From Micromonospora andamanensis (GTDB lineage Bacteria > Actinomycetota > Actinomycetes > Mycobacteriales > Micromonosporaceae): a DNA stretch of 36,887 nt. The stretch covers positions 1 to 36,887 of the forward strand of contig NZ_BOOZ01000058.1 in the NCBI RefSeq assembly GCF_016863495.1, written 5' to 3'. Below the pieces are notes generated by a model that was not told the DNA's origin, ran no database searches, and was given only the letters and a program-made list of their open reading frames with translations. Below, in pieces: positions 23,373 to 30,485 of this stretch. The first letter of the stretch is position 1; each line of letters opens with the position of its first letter. The position numbers and the translations under genes were made by a program.

Positions 23373-25028
23373 ATGAGCGACTACGGGCACCCACTGACCT
23401 TCGGGTCGTTTCTCACGCCCGGCAACGCCGACCCGATGCTGCCGGTCGGCCTGGCCATGCTCTCCGAGCAGGTCGGGCTCGACCTGGTGACGTTCCAGGA
23501 CCATCCGTACCAGCCCGCGTTCCTGGACACCTGGACGCTGCTCAGCTTCGTCGCCGCTCGCACCGAACGGGTACGGCTGTCCGCGAACGTGACGAACCTG
23601 CCGCTGCGCCCGCCCGCGGTACTCGCCCGGAGCGTGGCCAGCCTCGACCTGCTCAGCGGCGGCCGGACGGAACTCGGCCTGGGTGCCGGCGCGTTCTGGG
23701 ACGCCATCGAGGCGATGGGCGGCCGACGTCTCTCCCCCGGGCAGGGTGTGCGCGCCCTGGAGGAGGCAATCGAGATCATCCGTCAGATCTGGGACGTCGA
23801 CGCCCGTGGCGGCGTCCGGGTCGCCGGCGAGTTCCACCAGGCGGCCGGGGCCAAACGGGGACCGGCCCCCGCCCACGACGTGGGCATCTGGCTCGGCGCC
23901 TACAAGCCGCGCATGCTGGCGTTGACCGGACGCCGGGCCGACGGCTGGCTACCATCCCTGGCCTACCTGCAACCCGGCGATCTGGCCCGGGGCAACGAGA
24001 TCATCGACGAGGCCGCCGACGGGGCCGGCCGGTCCCCTGCCGACGTGCGCCGGCTGCTCAACGTCAACGGGCGATTCACGGCCAGCGGGCGTGGCCCGCT
24101 GAACGGTCCGGCCGAGCAGTGGGCCGAGGAACTCGCCGACCTGGCCCTGACCGAGGGGATCAGCACGTTCATCCTGGCCAGCGACGACCCGGACGACCTG
24201 CGCCGGTTCGCCGCCGAGGTGGCACCGGCCACCCGGGAGCTGGTCGCCGCCGAGCGCGCCGCCCCGCCGACAGGTGTCCCGGCCGGGCCGGGCCGCACCG
24301 CGACCGACCCGACCGGCGCCTCGGCCGACCAGACCCGCACCGCGACCGACCGGGCCGTCACCACAAACGGCACCCGCAGCAGCACCACGTCGGCCGGCCC
24401 GACCGCACGTCCGACCACTGTCGGCGCGGCTCCGTTCGCCGTGGTTCCCACACCCGACGACGGCGTCCGCCGCAGCGACGTACGGGTGTGGGACGAGGCC
24501 GCCCGACCGGCCGGACCCGCCCCGGACCCACAGCGCACCTACACCGCCCACGAACAGGCCGGCGCCCAGCACCTGATCGACGTGCACGACGGCCTGCGCG
24601 CCGAACTGGCCCAGATCCACGACCTGATCGAGCAGGTAGCGGCCGGTCTGATCGACGTGGGTACGGCCCGTTCGCACATCAACACGATGACCATGCGGCA
24701 GAACAAGTGGACCCTGGGCACCTACTGCGAGTCGTACTGCCGGGTGGTGACCACCCATCACACGATCGAGGACCGGTCGCTCTTCCCGCACCTGCGGCGG
24801 TCGGATCCACGACTCAAGCCGGTGATCGACCGGCTCGAGGAGGAGCACCACGCCATCCACGACGTACTGGAGGGCGTCGACCGCGCGCTCGTCGCCTTCG
24901 TGGCCACCCAGGACGGAATGGCCGATCTCCGGGCCGCGGTGGACCTGCTCAGCGACACGCTGCTGTCCCACCTCGCCTACGAGGAACGCGAACTGGTCGA
25001 GCCGATCGCCCGCCTCGGCGCGCACTAG
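23373..25028 (+). CDS. LLM flavin oxidoreductase fused to hemerythrin domain
   Basis: 551 aa, with GGAAGGA upstream of ATG. Residues 1 to about 290 are a luciferase-like monooxygenase (FMN or F420 dependent) barrel: LTFGSFLTPGN, FQDHPYQPAFLDTW, LGLGAGAFWDAIEAMGG and a late LADLALTEGISTFIL. A Thr/Ala/Gly-rich linker (about 290-385) follows. The C-terminus (about 390-551) is a hemerythrin four-helix bundle: VHDGLR, THHTIEDRSLFPHL, EEEHHAIHDVL and SHLAYEERELVEP supply the His/Glu di-iron ligands. It may sense or carry O2, NO or redox state for the oxidoreductase. The divergent MarR gene is the probable regulator. Confidence 0.9.
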   Translation: MSDYGHPLTFGSFLTPGNADPMLPVGLAMLSEQVGLDLVTFQDHPYQPAFLDTWTLLSFVAARTERVRLSANVTNLPLRPPAVLARSVASLDLLSGGRTELGLGAGAFWDAIEAMGGRRLSPGQGVRALEEAIEIIRQIWDVDARGGVRVAGEFHQAAGAKRGPAPAHDVGIWLGAYKPRMLALTGRRADGWLPSLAYLQPGDLARGNEIIDEAADGAGRSPADVRRLLNVNGRFTASGRGPLNGPAEQWAEELADLALTEGISTFILASDDPDDLRRFAAEVAPATRELVAAERAAPPTGVPAGPGRTATDPTGASADQTRTATDRAVTTNGTRSSTTSAGPTARPTTVGAAPFAVVPTPDDGVRRSDVRVWDEAARPAGPAPDPQRTYTAHEQAGAQHLIDVHDGLRAELAQIHDLIEQVAAGLIDVGTARSHINTMTMRQNKWTLGTYCESYCRVVTTHHTIEDRSLFPHLRRSDPRLKPVIDRLEEEHHAIHDVLEGVDRALVAFVATQDGMADLRAAVDLLSDTLLSHLAYEERELVEPIARLGAH

Positions 25029-25155
25029 GAACGGTTGCCCGGCGTGCCCGCGTCGGACGAGGCGGGCCGGGTTCCCCACCGACGTCGAGTGGCTCGGAAC
25101 GCGACGACCGATTGCCGCCAGACGGTGCTGTCGGCCGCCCGGCAGTCTCGACGGC

Positions 25156-25518
25156 ATGTCGAGCACCAGCCCAGCCGTCACCAGCGGCCCCGTCCGGTTC
25201 GAACCGTGGTACGCCTTCGCCGAGGGCGGCCCGGTCGAGCGTGCCCTACTCCCGTTCCCGTCGACCGCGCCCGCGCCGTTCGAGGTCGCCCGCTGGTCGG
25301 TCGCCCCCGGGACCGCCAACGACCTCGACGTCCACCGGTCCCGGGAGATCTGGTTCGTGGTGGCCGGTACCGGCACGCTGACATGGGCCGACCGGAGCGC
25401 TCGTCTGCGCGCGGGGGACGTGGTCGCGTTCGACAGCCAGGTGCCGCACCAGATCCGCAACGACGGGCCCGACCCGCTCCTCGCCGTCTCCGTCTACTGG
25501 TTGCCGCGGGACGTCTGA
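25156..25518 (+). CDS. Cupin domain protein
   Basis: 120 aa single-domain cupin. Motif 1 is modified (VAPGTANDLDVHRSREIWFVVAGTGTL): the first two His of G-x5-H-x-H are lost, leaving one His and the Glu. Motif 2 (GDVVAFDSQVPHQIRN) keeps its His. A metal site may therefore be weak or absent. No substrate can be given. It follows the fusion gene after 127 nt in which I see no clear ribosome binding site or promoter. The stop overlaps the left arm of a 13-bp inverted repeat. Confidence 0.8.
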   Translation: MSSTSPAVTSGPVRFEPWYAFAEGGPVERALLPFPSTAPAPFEVARWSVAPGTANDLDVHRSREIWFVVAGTGTLTWADRSARLRAGDVVAFDSQVPHQIRNDGPDPLLAVSVYWLPRDV

Positions 25519-25553
25519 GCGTGTTTGAGAAGGCCGTGCCCTCGAACACGCTC
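25517..25553. repeat. 13-bp inverted repeat beside rtcB remnant
   Basis: GAGCGTGTTTGAG (25517-25529) and CTCGAACACGCTC (25541-25553) match at 12 of 13 positions around an 11-nt loop. It can act as a terminator for the cupin gene, but it also lies next to a gene remnant, so it could be the footprint of a lost element. Confidence 0.5.
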
Positions 25554-25569
25554 TGCGGCACGGCCGGCG

Positions 25570-25653
25570 CCCGGTGACCTGCTCCAGCGACCGGTCGGCC
25601 GTCGGGTCGGGCAGCAGCGACCGGGACGCGAAGACCACTCCCGGCACCCGCAT
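25570..25653 (-). pseudogene. rtcB: N-terminal remnant of rtcB (RNA ligase)
   Basis: On the minus strand, reading from ATG 25653, the translation begins MRVPGVVFAS and continues to RSLEQV (26 residues). This is the highly conserved MRVPG-x-V-[YF]-A ... R-[ST]-LEQ segment near the N-terminus of the RtcB tRNA/RNA ligase. The next conserved block (NVA-x-LPGI) is missing: the similarity stops at about 25576, next to the 13-bp inverted repeat. No other part of RtcB is present in the surrounding intergenic DNA. I infer a deletion remnant; it is too short to be functional. The rest of 25519-25803 holds no other gene. Confidence 0.55.
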
Positions 25654-25803
25654 CGCCCACGGACGTGCCGGACGGTCGCTGCCGTACGTCGAGAGGCGAC
25701 CCTCATTCGCGTCGCCAGACGGCGGATGACCCACCGTCGCCGACCTAGCGTTCGTGGCGCAACGGCCCGCGCCCGGCCGGGCGCCGAAACGGTAGGAGGA
25801 CAG

Positions 25804-26328
25804 GTGTCCCGTAACAGATTGACCTGGTTCGGGCTGGTCGCGCTGACCTGGGCGGCGATGATGTCGTTCGGGGGCGTGGCGGCCGAGACCGTGATGCTCT
25901 ATCCGAACATCTTCCACGACGCGCCGGCATCGCTGGAGCGCGCCCGCGACTTCCTGACGGTCAGCGGCCCGAGCGACTACTTTCCCCCGCTGGGCGCCTC
26001 GGTGGTGCTGCTCGGCGTCGCCACCACTGTGCTCACCTGGCGGGAGCGTCGGCTGCGCTGGTGGGTGGTCGCCGCGACAGGGGTCTTCGTCGCCTGCGAG
26101 TTCCTGTTCTCGGTCGTCTTCTTCTGGCCCCGCAACGAGATCATGTTCGTCGACCCGGTCGGTACCCACTCGGCCCAGTACCTGCGGCAGGTGGCCGAGG
26201 AGTTCGTCGCCGGGCACCGGGTGCGGCTCGCCGGTGGCGCGGTGACCGCCGCGCTTGCCTTCACCGCCCTGCTGCGCTGGGCCCGGACCGCCGTCACACC
26301 TGGAAGAAGCGGCGGTAGCGGCGGATGA
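25804..26328 (+). CDS. Four-TM membrane protein, DUF1772-like
   Basis: 174 aa from GTG 25804, with AGGAGG four bases upstream. Four hydrophobic segments: about 6-28, 58-78, 84-108 and a C-terminal one near 145-165. The motifs GGVAAETVMLYPNIF after the first segment and FFWPRNEIMFVDPVG before the last resemble small membrane proteins of the DUF1772/anthrone-oxygenase-like group, but I am not certain of the family. Its 3' end overlaps the 3' end of the convergent permease gene by 35 bp. Confidence 0.7.
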   Translation: MSRNRLTWFGLVALTWAAMMSFGGVAAETVMLYPNIFHDAPASLERARDFLTVSGPSDYFPPLGASVVLLGVATTVLTWRERRLRWWVVAATGVFVACEFLFSVVFFWPRNEIMFVDPVGTHSAQYLRQVAEEFVAGHRVRLAGGAVTAALAFTALLRWARTAVTPGRSGGSGG

Positions 26329-27253
26329 GCCGCCACTGCACGAGCACCGCGGCGACGGTCAGCAGCATCATCACAAGTGTCGCCGCCGCCGCGTAGCCGT
26401 ACCGCAGGTACTCGAAGCCGGTCTGGTAGACGAACAGCGACAGGTAGGTGGTGGCGTACGGCGGGGGGCCACCGTCGGTCACCACGAACGCCGGCACGAA
26501 GGTGAAGTGCAGGCTGGCCACGGCGTCGCGGACCGCCAGCAGCGCGAGCACCGGGGCCATCAGTGGCAGGGTGATCCGGCGGAAGACGTCCCAGCCGGTG
26601 GCGTCCTCGATGGCGGCCATCTCGTACACGTCGCGGGGCAGCGCCCGCCGGGCGGCCAGCAGCACCACGAAGGTCTCCCCCATGGTGAACAGGCTCATCA
26701 GGATGATCCCGGCGCGGGCGCTCGTCGGGTCGGTCAGCCACTGCGGCGGCGTGCGCCCCAGCGCGGTGAGCCCGTGCTCCCCACCGGCCCGCAGCAGTTG
26801 GTTGATCGGTCCGTACAGCGGGTTGAACAGCCACAGCCAGAGCAGCCCGTACGCGATCTCCGGAACGGCTGTGGGCAGGAGGGCTGCGGTGCGGGCGGTG
26901 CCGACACCGCGTGCCCGCCGGTGCAGCAGCAGCGCCAGGCCGAGCGCCAGCAACACCCGCAGCGGCACGGCCACCAGCGCGAAGACCACCGAGTTCAGCA
27001 GCGCCACCCGGAAGATCGGGTCCTCCAGCAGGGCGGCGAAGTTGTCCAGCCCGGCCCAGGTCGGCGGGCGCAGCAGGTCGTAGTGGGTCACCGACAGACC
27101 CAGCGTGACCAGGGCGGGCACCAGCACCAACCCGACCAGCCCGACCAGGTACGGCGTCAGCATCAACGCCAGGTGCCGCCGCGACCTGCGGTCCGGACTG
27201 CGCGCCGCCCGGGCCCGCGCTCGAGCGGGCGGCGCCTCGCCGCTGGCGCTCAC
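26294..27253 (-). CDS. Sugar ABC transporter permease (MalF type)
   Basis: 319 aa from GTG 27253, which overlaps the ATPase stop (GTGA). Six membrane segments after a basic, Ala/Arg-rich N-tail; LTPYLVGLVGLVLVPALVTLGLS is the usual first segment. The ATPase-docking EAA loop reads YEMAAIEDATGWDVFRRITLPLM and matches the consensus well. It is the last gene of a four-gene minus-strand operon (permease, binding protein, ATPase, permease) for uptake of an unidentified carbohydrate. Confidence 0.9.
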   Translation of the reverse strand: MSASGEAPPARARARAARSPDRRSRRHLALMLTPYLVGLVGLVLVPALVTLGLSVTHYDLLRPPTWAGLDNFAALLEDPIFRVALLNSVVFALVAVPLRVLLALGLALLLHRRARGVGTARTAALLPTAVPEIAYGLLWLWLFNPLYGPINQLLRAGGEHGLTALGRTPPQWLTDPTSARAGIILMSLFTMGETFVVLLAARRALPRDVYEMAAIEDATGWDVFRRITLPLMAPVLALLAVRDAVASLHFTFVPAFVVTDGGPPPYATTYLSLFVYQTGFEYLRYGYAAAATLVMMLLTVAAVLVQWRLIRRYRRFFQV

Positions 27254-28284
27254 GGCTGGTACCGGCGTCCGGTGGCGGCGTGGAACAGGTGCGCGTCGGC
27301 CCAGCGCACGTCGAGGCGTACCGCCGCGCCGCGCTCTGGCCGCCGGGCGGCCGGCACCCTCGCGACCACCTGGTGCCCGGCGGCGAGGCTGAGGTACGCG
27401 AAGGCGTCCTCGCCGATCACCTCGACCCGGTCGACGGTGGCCGGGGTGCCCTCGGTCGCGTCGAGTGCGACAGCCTCGGGCCGGAATCCGATCTCCAGCG
27501 GCTCCTCCCCCAACGTCGGCGCGTCGTCGCGCGGTCGCAGCGGGCCGTCCGCCGGCAGCAGGTTCATCGCCGGGGAGCCGACGAACCGGGCCACGAAGGT
27601 GCTCGCCGGGGCGCGCCAGATCTCGTCCGGGGTGCCCACCTGTTCGACCCGTCCGTCGCGCAGCACCGCGATCCGGTCGGCGAGCACCAGGGCCTCGGTC
27701 TGGTCGTGGGTGACGTGCACCATCGTGGCCCCGATCCGGTCGTGCAGGGCCCGCAGTTCGGCCCGCATCTCGGCGCGCAGCGCCAGGTCCAGGTTGGACA
27801 GCGGCTCGTCGAGCAGGAACACGTCCGGTTCGCGGACCAGGGCCCGGGCCAGGGCGACCCGTTGACGTTCCCCGCCGGAGAGCTGCCCGGGCCGGCGGTC
27901 CAGCAGCCCGGCACAGCCCACCGTCTCGGCCGCCGCCCGGGCCCGCTCACGCGCCAGCCGGCGCGGGGTGTCCCGCACCTCCAGCCCGAAGGCGATGTTC
28001 TCGACAACTGTCAGGTGCGGGAACAGCGCGTACGACTGGAAGACCATCGACACGTTGCGCCGACCGGGTCGCTCGTCGGTGACATCCCGGTCGGCGATGC
28101 GGACCCGACCGGCGGTGACCGGTTCCAGCCCGGCGACCACCCGCAGCACCGTCGACTTGCCGGCCCCGGAGGGGCCGAGCACCACGAGCAGCTCACCCCG
28201 GGAGACGCTGAGGTCCACCTCGTGCAGCACGGCGGTGTCGCGGTAGGCGGCGCTGACGCCGTCGAGCACGAGTCCGTCGGTCAC
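27250..28284 (-). CDS. Sugar ABC transporter ATPase (MalK/MsmK type)
   Basis: 344 aa. All catalytic motifs are intact: Walker A GPSGAGKST (38-46), Q-loop VFQSYALFPHLT, signature LSGGERQRVALARAL, Walker B VFLLDEPLSNLD and switch HVTHDQTEAL. The C-terminal TOBE/MalK regulatory domain begins near 240 (FVGSPAMN, then EIGFRPEAV). GTG starts with a 4-nt overlap to the upstream binding-protein gene. ATPases of this class can serve several sugar importers, which matters because the first ABC operon in this window has only a dead ATPase homologue. Confidence 0.93.
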   Translation of the reverse strand: MTDGLVLDGVSAAYRDTAVLHEVDLSVSRGELLVVLGPSGAGKSTVLRVVAGLEPVTAGRVRIADRDVTDERPGRRNVSMVFQSYALFPHLTVVENIAFGLEVRDTPRRLARERARAAAETVGCAGLLDRRPGQLSGGERQRVALARALVREPDVFLLDEPLSNLDLALRAEMRAELRALHDRIGATMVHVTHDQTEALVLADRIAVLRDGRVEQVGTPDEIWRAPASTFVARFVGSPAMNLLPADGPLRPRDDAPTLGEEPLEIGFRPEAVALDATEGTPATVDRVEVIGEDAFAYLSLAAGHQVVARVPAARRPERGAAVRLDVRWADAHLFHAATGRRYQP

Positions 28285-29612
28285 CCGTGCTCCCCTCGGG
28301 CGAACATCGGCCGGCTCTTGACGTCCAGTTCGCGGATCACGTCGTCAAGCTTGTCGCCACGATGCATGGCGTTCTCCAGGATGCCGTAGCTCAGGTCCTC
28401 GATCTCCGGCCAGGTGGAGACGGTCGGCAGCGCCCGGACGGTGGGGATGGCGTCGAGGAAGACCTGCGAGTTGCGGGGCGGCTGGTCCGGGTCCAGGAAC
28501 GCCTGTGAACGGGACACCTGGATGTGCGACGGCACGGTACGCCCGGTCGCCGCGATGATCCGCTGCCCCTCCTCGTCCATCGCGTACTCCATGAACCGCC
28601 ACGCGGCGTCCTTGTTCCGCGACCCCCGGGTCAGGCAGTACGCGTCGGAGTGCAGCACCCCGACCGGCTGCTGGTAGACCGGCAGCGGCGCGACGTCCCA
28701 CTCGAACCCGGTGATGGTACGGAAGTTGGTGGTGGCCCGACGGGAGGTCATCAGCATGCCGAGCCGGCCGTTGAGGAAACGGGACTCGTCGTCCTCCGCC
28801 TCCACCTCGGCGTCACTGGGCACCACCCCGTACGCCTGCCGCAGGTCAACCAGGTTCCGCAGCACCTCCCGAGCGGCCGGGCTGTCCAGCGTCAGCCGGG
28901 TCGGCCGTTCCGGGTCGTCGACGATCTCGCCGCCGTTGGACCAGACCAGCGGGGCCAGCCGGATGATCGACGGCTCCACGCCGAGCCCGTGCACGGCGGG
29001 CAGCCGAGCCGCGCCCTCGGCCTCGGTGCCCTTGATCACCAGCCCCCGGTCGTCGCGGGTCATCAGGGTGGCGGTGGCGACCAGGTCGTTCCAGGTCCAC
29101 CCGGCCTGCGGTTCCGGCACCCCGTACCTGGTGAACAGGGTGCGGTTGTAGTACACGGCGAGGCTCGACACGTTCTGCGGCAGGCACAGTTGCGCGCCGC
29201 CCCAGCGGAACGCCTCCATCGCGACCGGGTAGTAGTCGGCCGGGTCGAGCACCGACGAGGCGGCTATCCGCTCGTCAAGCGGCTCCACCACGCCCTTGGC
29301 GGCGAACTGGCCGTAGAAGCGGTAGTTCATCAGGAAGAGGTCGGGGGGTGCGCCCCCGGCGACCGAGGTGGCGAGCCGGGCCAGCAGGTCCTTGCGGTCG
29401 CTGGCCTCGATCAGCTGGACCCGCTCACCAGACCGGGCCCGCTGGTACGCGTCGATCAGGGTGCGGTAGGCGCCCAGTTCCTCCGGGGCACCGAACACCA
29501 GCAGTTTGACCGGGTCGCCGGCCGACGACCCGCCGCCGGAGCCGCAGCCGGTGACGGCGAGCAGGGCGCTCAACGCGAGGGCGAGCAGGGGTCTGGTTCT
29601 CACGATTGTCAT
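28281..29612 (-). CDS. Extracellular sugar-binding lipoprotein
   Basis: 443 aa from ATG 29612. Lipoprotein signal LALALSALLAVTGC with Cys 23, then a Gly/Ser linker. Family 1 solute-binding fold: VKLLVFGAPEELGAYRTLIDAY at the start, GGAPPDLFLMNYRFYGQFAAKG, YYNRTLFTRYGVPEPQAGWTWND and the ligand-lobe segment FLNGRLGMLMTS. It delivers an unknown sugar to the two permeases of this operon. It overlaps the ATPase gene downstream (GTGA) and the permease gene upstream (ATGA). Confidence 0.92.
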   Translation of the reverse strand: MTIVRTRPLLALALSALLAVTGCGSGGGSSAGDPVKLLVFGAPEELGAYRTLIDAYQRARSGERVQLIEASDRKDLLARLATSVAGGAPPDLFLMNYRFYGQFAAKGVVEPLDERIAASSVLDPADYYPVAMEAFRWGGAQLCLPQNVSSLAVYYNRTLFTRYGVPEPQAGWTWNDLVATATLMTRDDRGLVIKGTEAEGAARLPAVHGLGVEPSIIRLAPLVWSNGGEIVDDPERPTRLTLDSPAAREVLRNLVDLRQAYGVVPSDAEVEAEDDESRFLNGRLGMLMTSRRATTNFRTITGFEWDVAPLPVYQQPVGVLHSDAYCLTRGSRNKDAAWRFMEYAMDEEGQRIIAATGRTVPSHIQVSRSQAFLDPDQPPRNSQVFLDAIPTVRALPTVSTWPEIEDLSYGILENAMHRGDKLDDVIRELDVKSRPMFARGEHG

Positions 29613-30367
29613 CCCTCGGGTCGGTCGTCGTGATGCAGGAAACGCCGCTGCGCCAGGGCGAAGACCACGAGCGCGGGCACCGTGGCGATCACCGCCCCGG
29701 CCAGGAAGACGGGGAAGTTCGTCGGGTCCAGCAACGACAGCGACCGCAACGCCAGCGGCAGGGTGAACAGGTCGCGGTCGTAGACGTAGATCAGTGGGTC
29801 GAGGAAGTTCGACCAGGTCAACACGAAGGTGAGCGCGGTGAGTCCGGCGGTCACCGGACGCACCAGCGGCAACGCGACACGCCACCAGGTGCGCAGCGGC
29901 GACAGGTCCTCCACCAGGCAGGCGTCGTACAGGTCGGCCGGCAGCGCCCGGAAGGCCAGGTAGTAGACCAGGACGTAGAGCGGCGAGGTGCCCAGCAGTG
30001 CCGGCGCGATCAGCGGGACGAGGGTGTCGGTCAGCCCCAGCAGTCGGAAGATCGCGAAGCGGGGCACCAGCAGCGCGGTCGCCGGCACCATCAGCGCGAC
30101 GAGTGAGGCGGCCACGACCACAGCTGTGGCGCGGGGGGCGATTCTGGTCAGCGCGAAGCCGGCCAGGGAGGCGACGAGCACGCTCAGCGGTACCGCCACG
30201 ACGGCTACGAGCACCGAGTTGAGCGAGGCACGCAGCAGGCCGCCCAGGTCGAGGGCGCGCTCGTAGCCGGTGGTGGAGAGCGGGTCGGGCACCAGTTGCG
30301 GCGTCGGTGACGGCGGCAGGCCGGGCTCGGTGAGGGAGCCGGAAACCAGCAGCAGCAGGGGCGGCAC
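29609..30367 (-). CDS. Sugar ABC transporter permease (MalG type), start uncertain
   Basis: 252 aa from GTG 30367, the only usual start codon. MalG-type permease with the EAA loop YDACLVEDLSPLRTWWRVALPLV. The GTG falls inside the first membrane helix (AAFVLLVFVPPLLLLVSGS), so the real protein is probably longer. The frame stays open to about 30481. An ATC at 30475, seven bases after AAGGA, would give 288 aa, the normal family length, with a sensible basic N-terminus. CTG codons at 30430 or 30409 are other options. The stop overlaps the binding-protein ATG (ATGA). A start-codon mutation or rare ATC start is therefore suspected. Confidence 0.85.
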   Translation of the reverse strand: MPPLLLLVSGSLTEPGLPPSPTPQLVPDPLSTTGYERALDLGGLLRASLNSVLVAVVAVPLSVLVASLAGFALTRIAPRATAVVVAASLVALMVPATALLVPRFAIFRLLGLTDTLVPLIAPALLGTSPLYVLVYYLAFRALPADLYDACLVEDLSPLRTWWRVALPLVRPVTAGLTALTFVLTWSNFLDPLIYVYDRDLFTLPLALRSLSLLDPTNFPVFLAGAVIATVPALVVFALAQRRFLHHDDRPEG

Positions 30368-30430
30368 GAAGACCAGGAGGACGAAGGCCGCGCCGAGCGT
30401 ACGCCACAGTCGGGCGGCCCGCTCGGGCAG

Positions 30431-30462
30431 CGGCGAGGGGCCGCGGGTGCGGCCCCTCGCCG
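30431..30462 (-). terminator. Perfect 14-bp hairpin after the BNR gene
   Basis: CGGCGAGGGGCCGC (30431-30444) and GCGGCCCCTCGCCG (30449-30462) pair perfectly around GGGT. On the minus strand it begins 24 nt after the stop of the BNR protein and is the best intrinsic terminator candidate in the window. If the permease starts at ATC 30475 the hairpin would lie in its coding sequence. Confidence 0.6.
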
Positions 30463-30485
30463 GAGATGTGCCGATTGTCGGTTCC

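Noticed and set aside
25517..25553. Terminal inverted repeat of a complete insertion sequence
   Set aside because: The arms are only 11 nt apart and no transposase or second end is nearby. It is kept only as an inverted repeat or scar.
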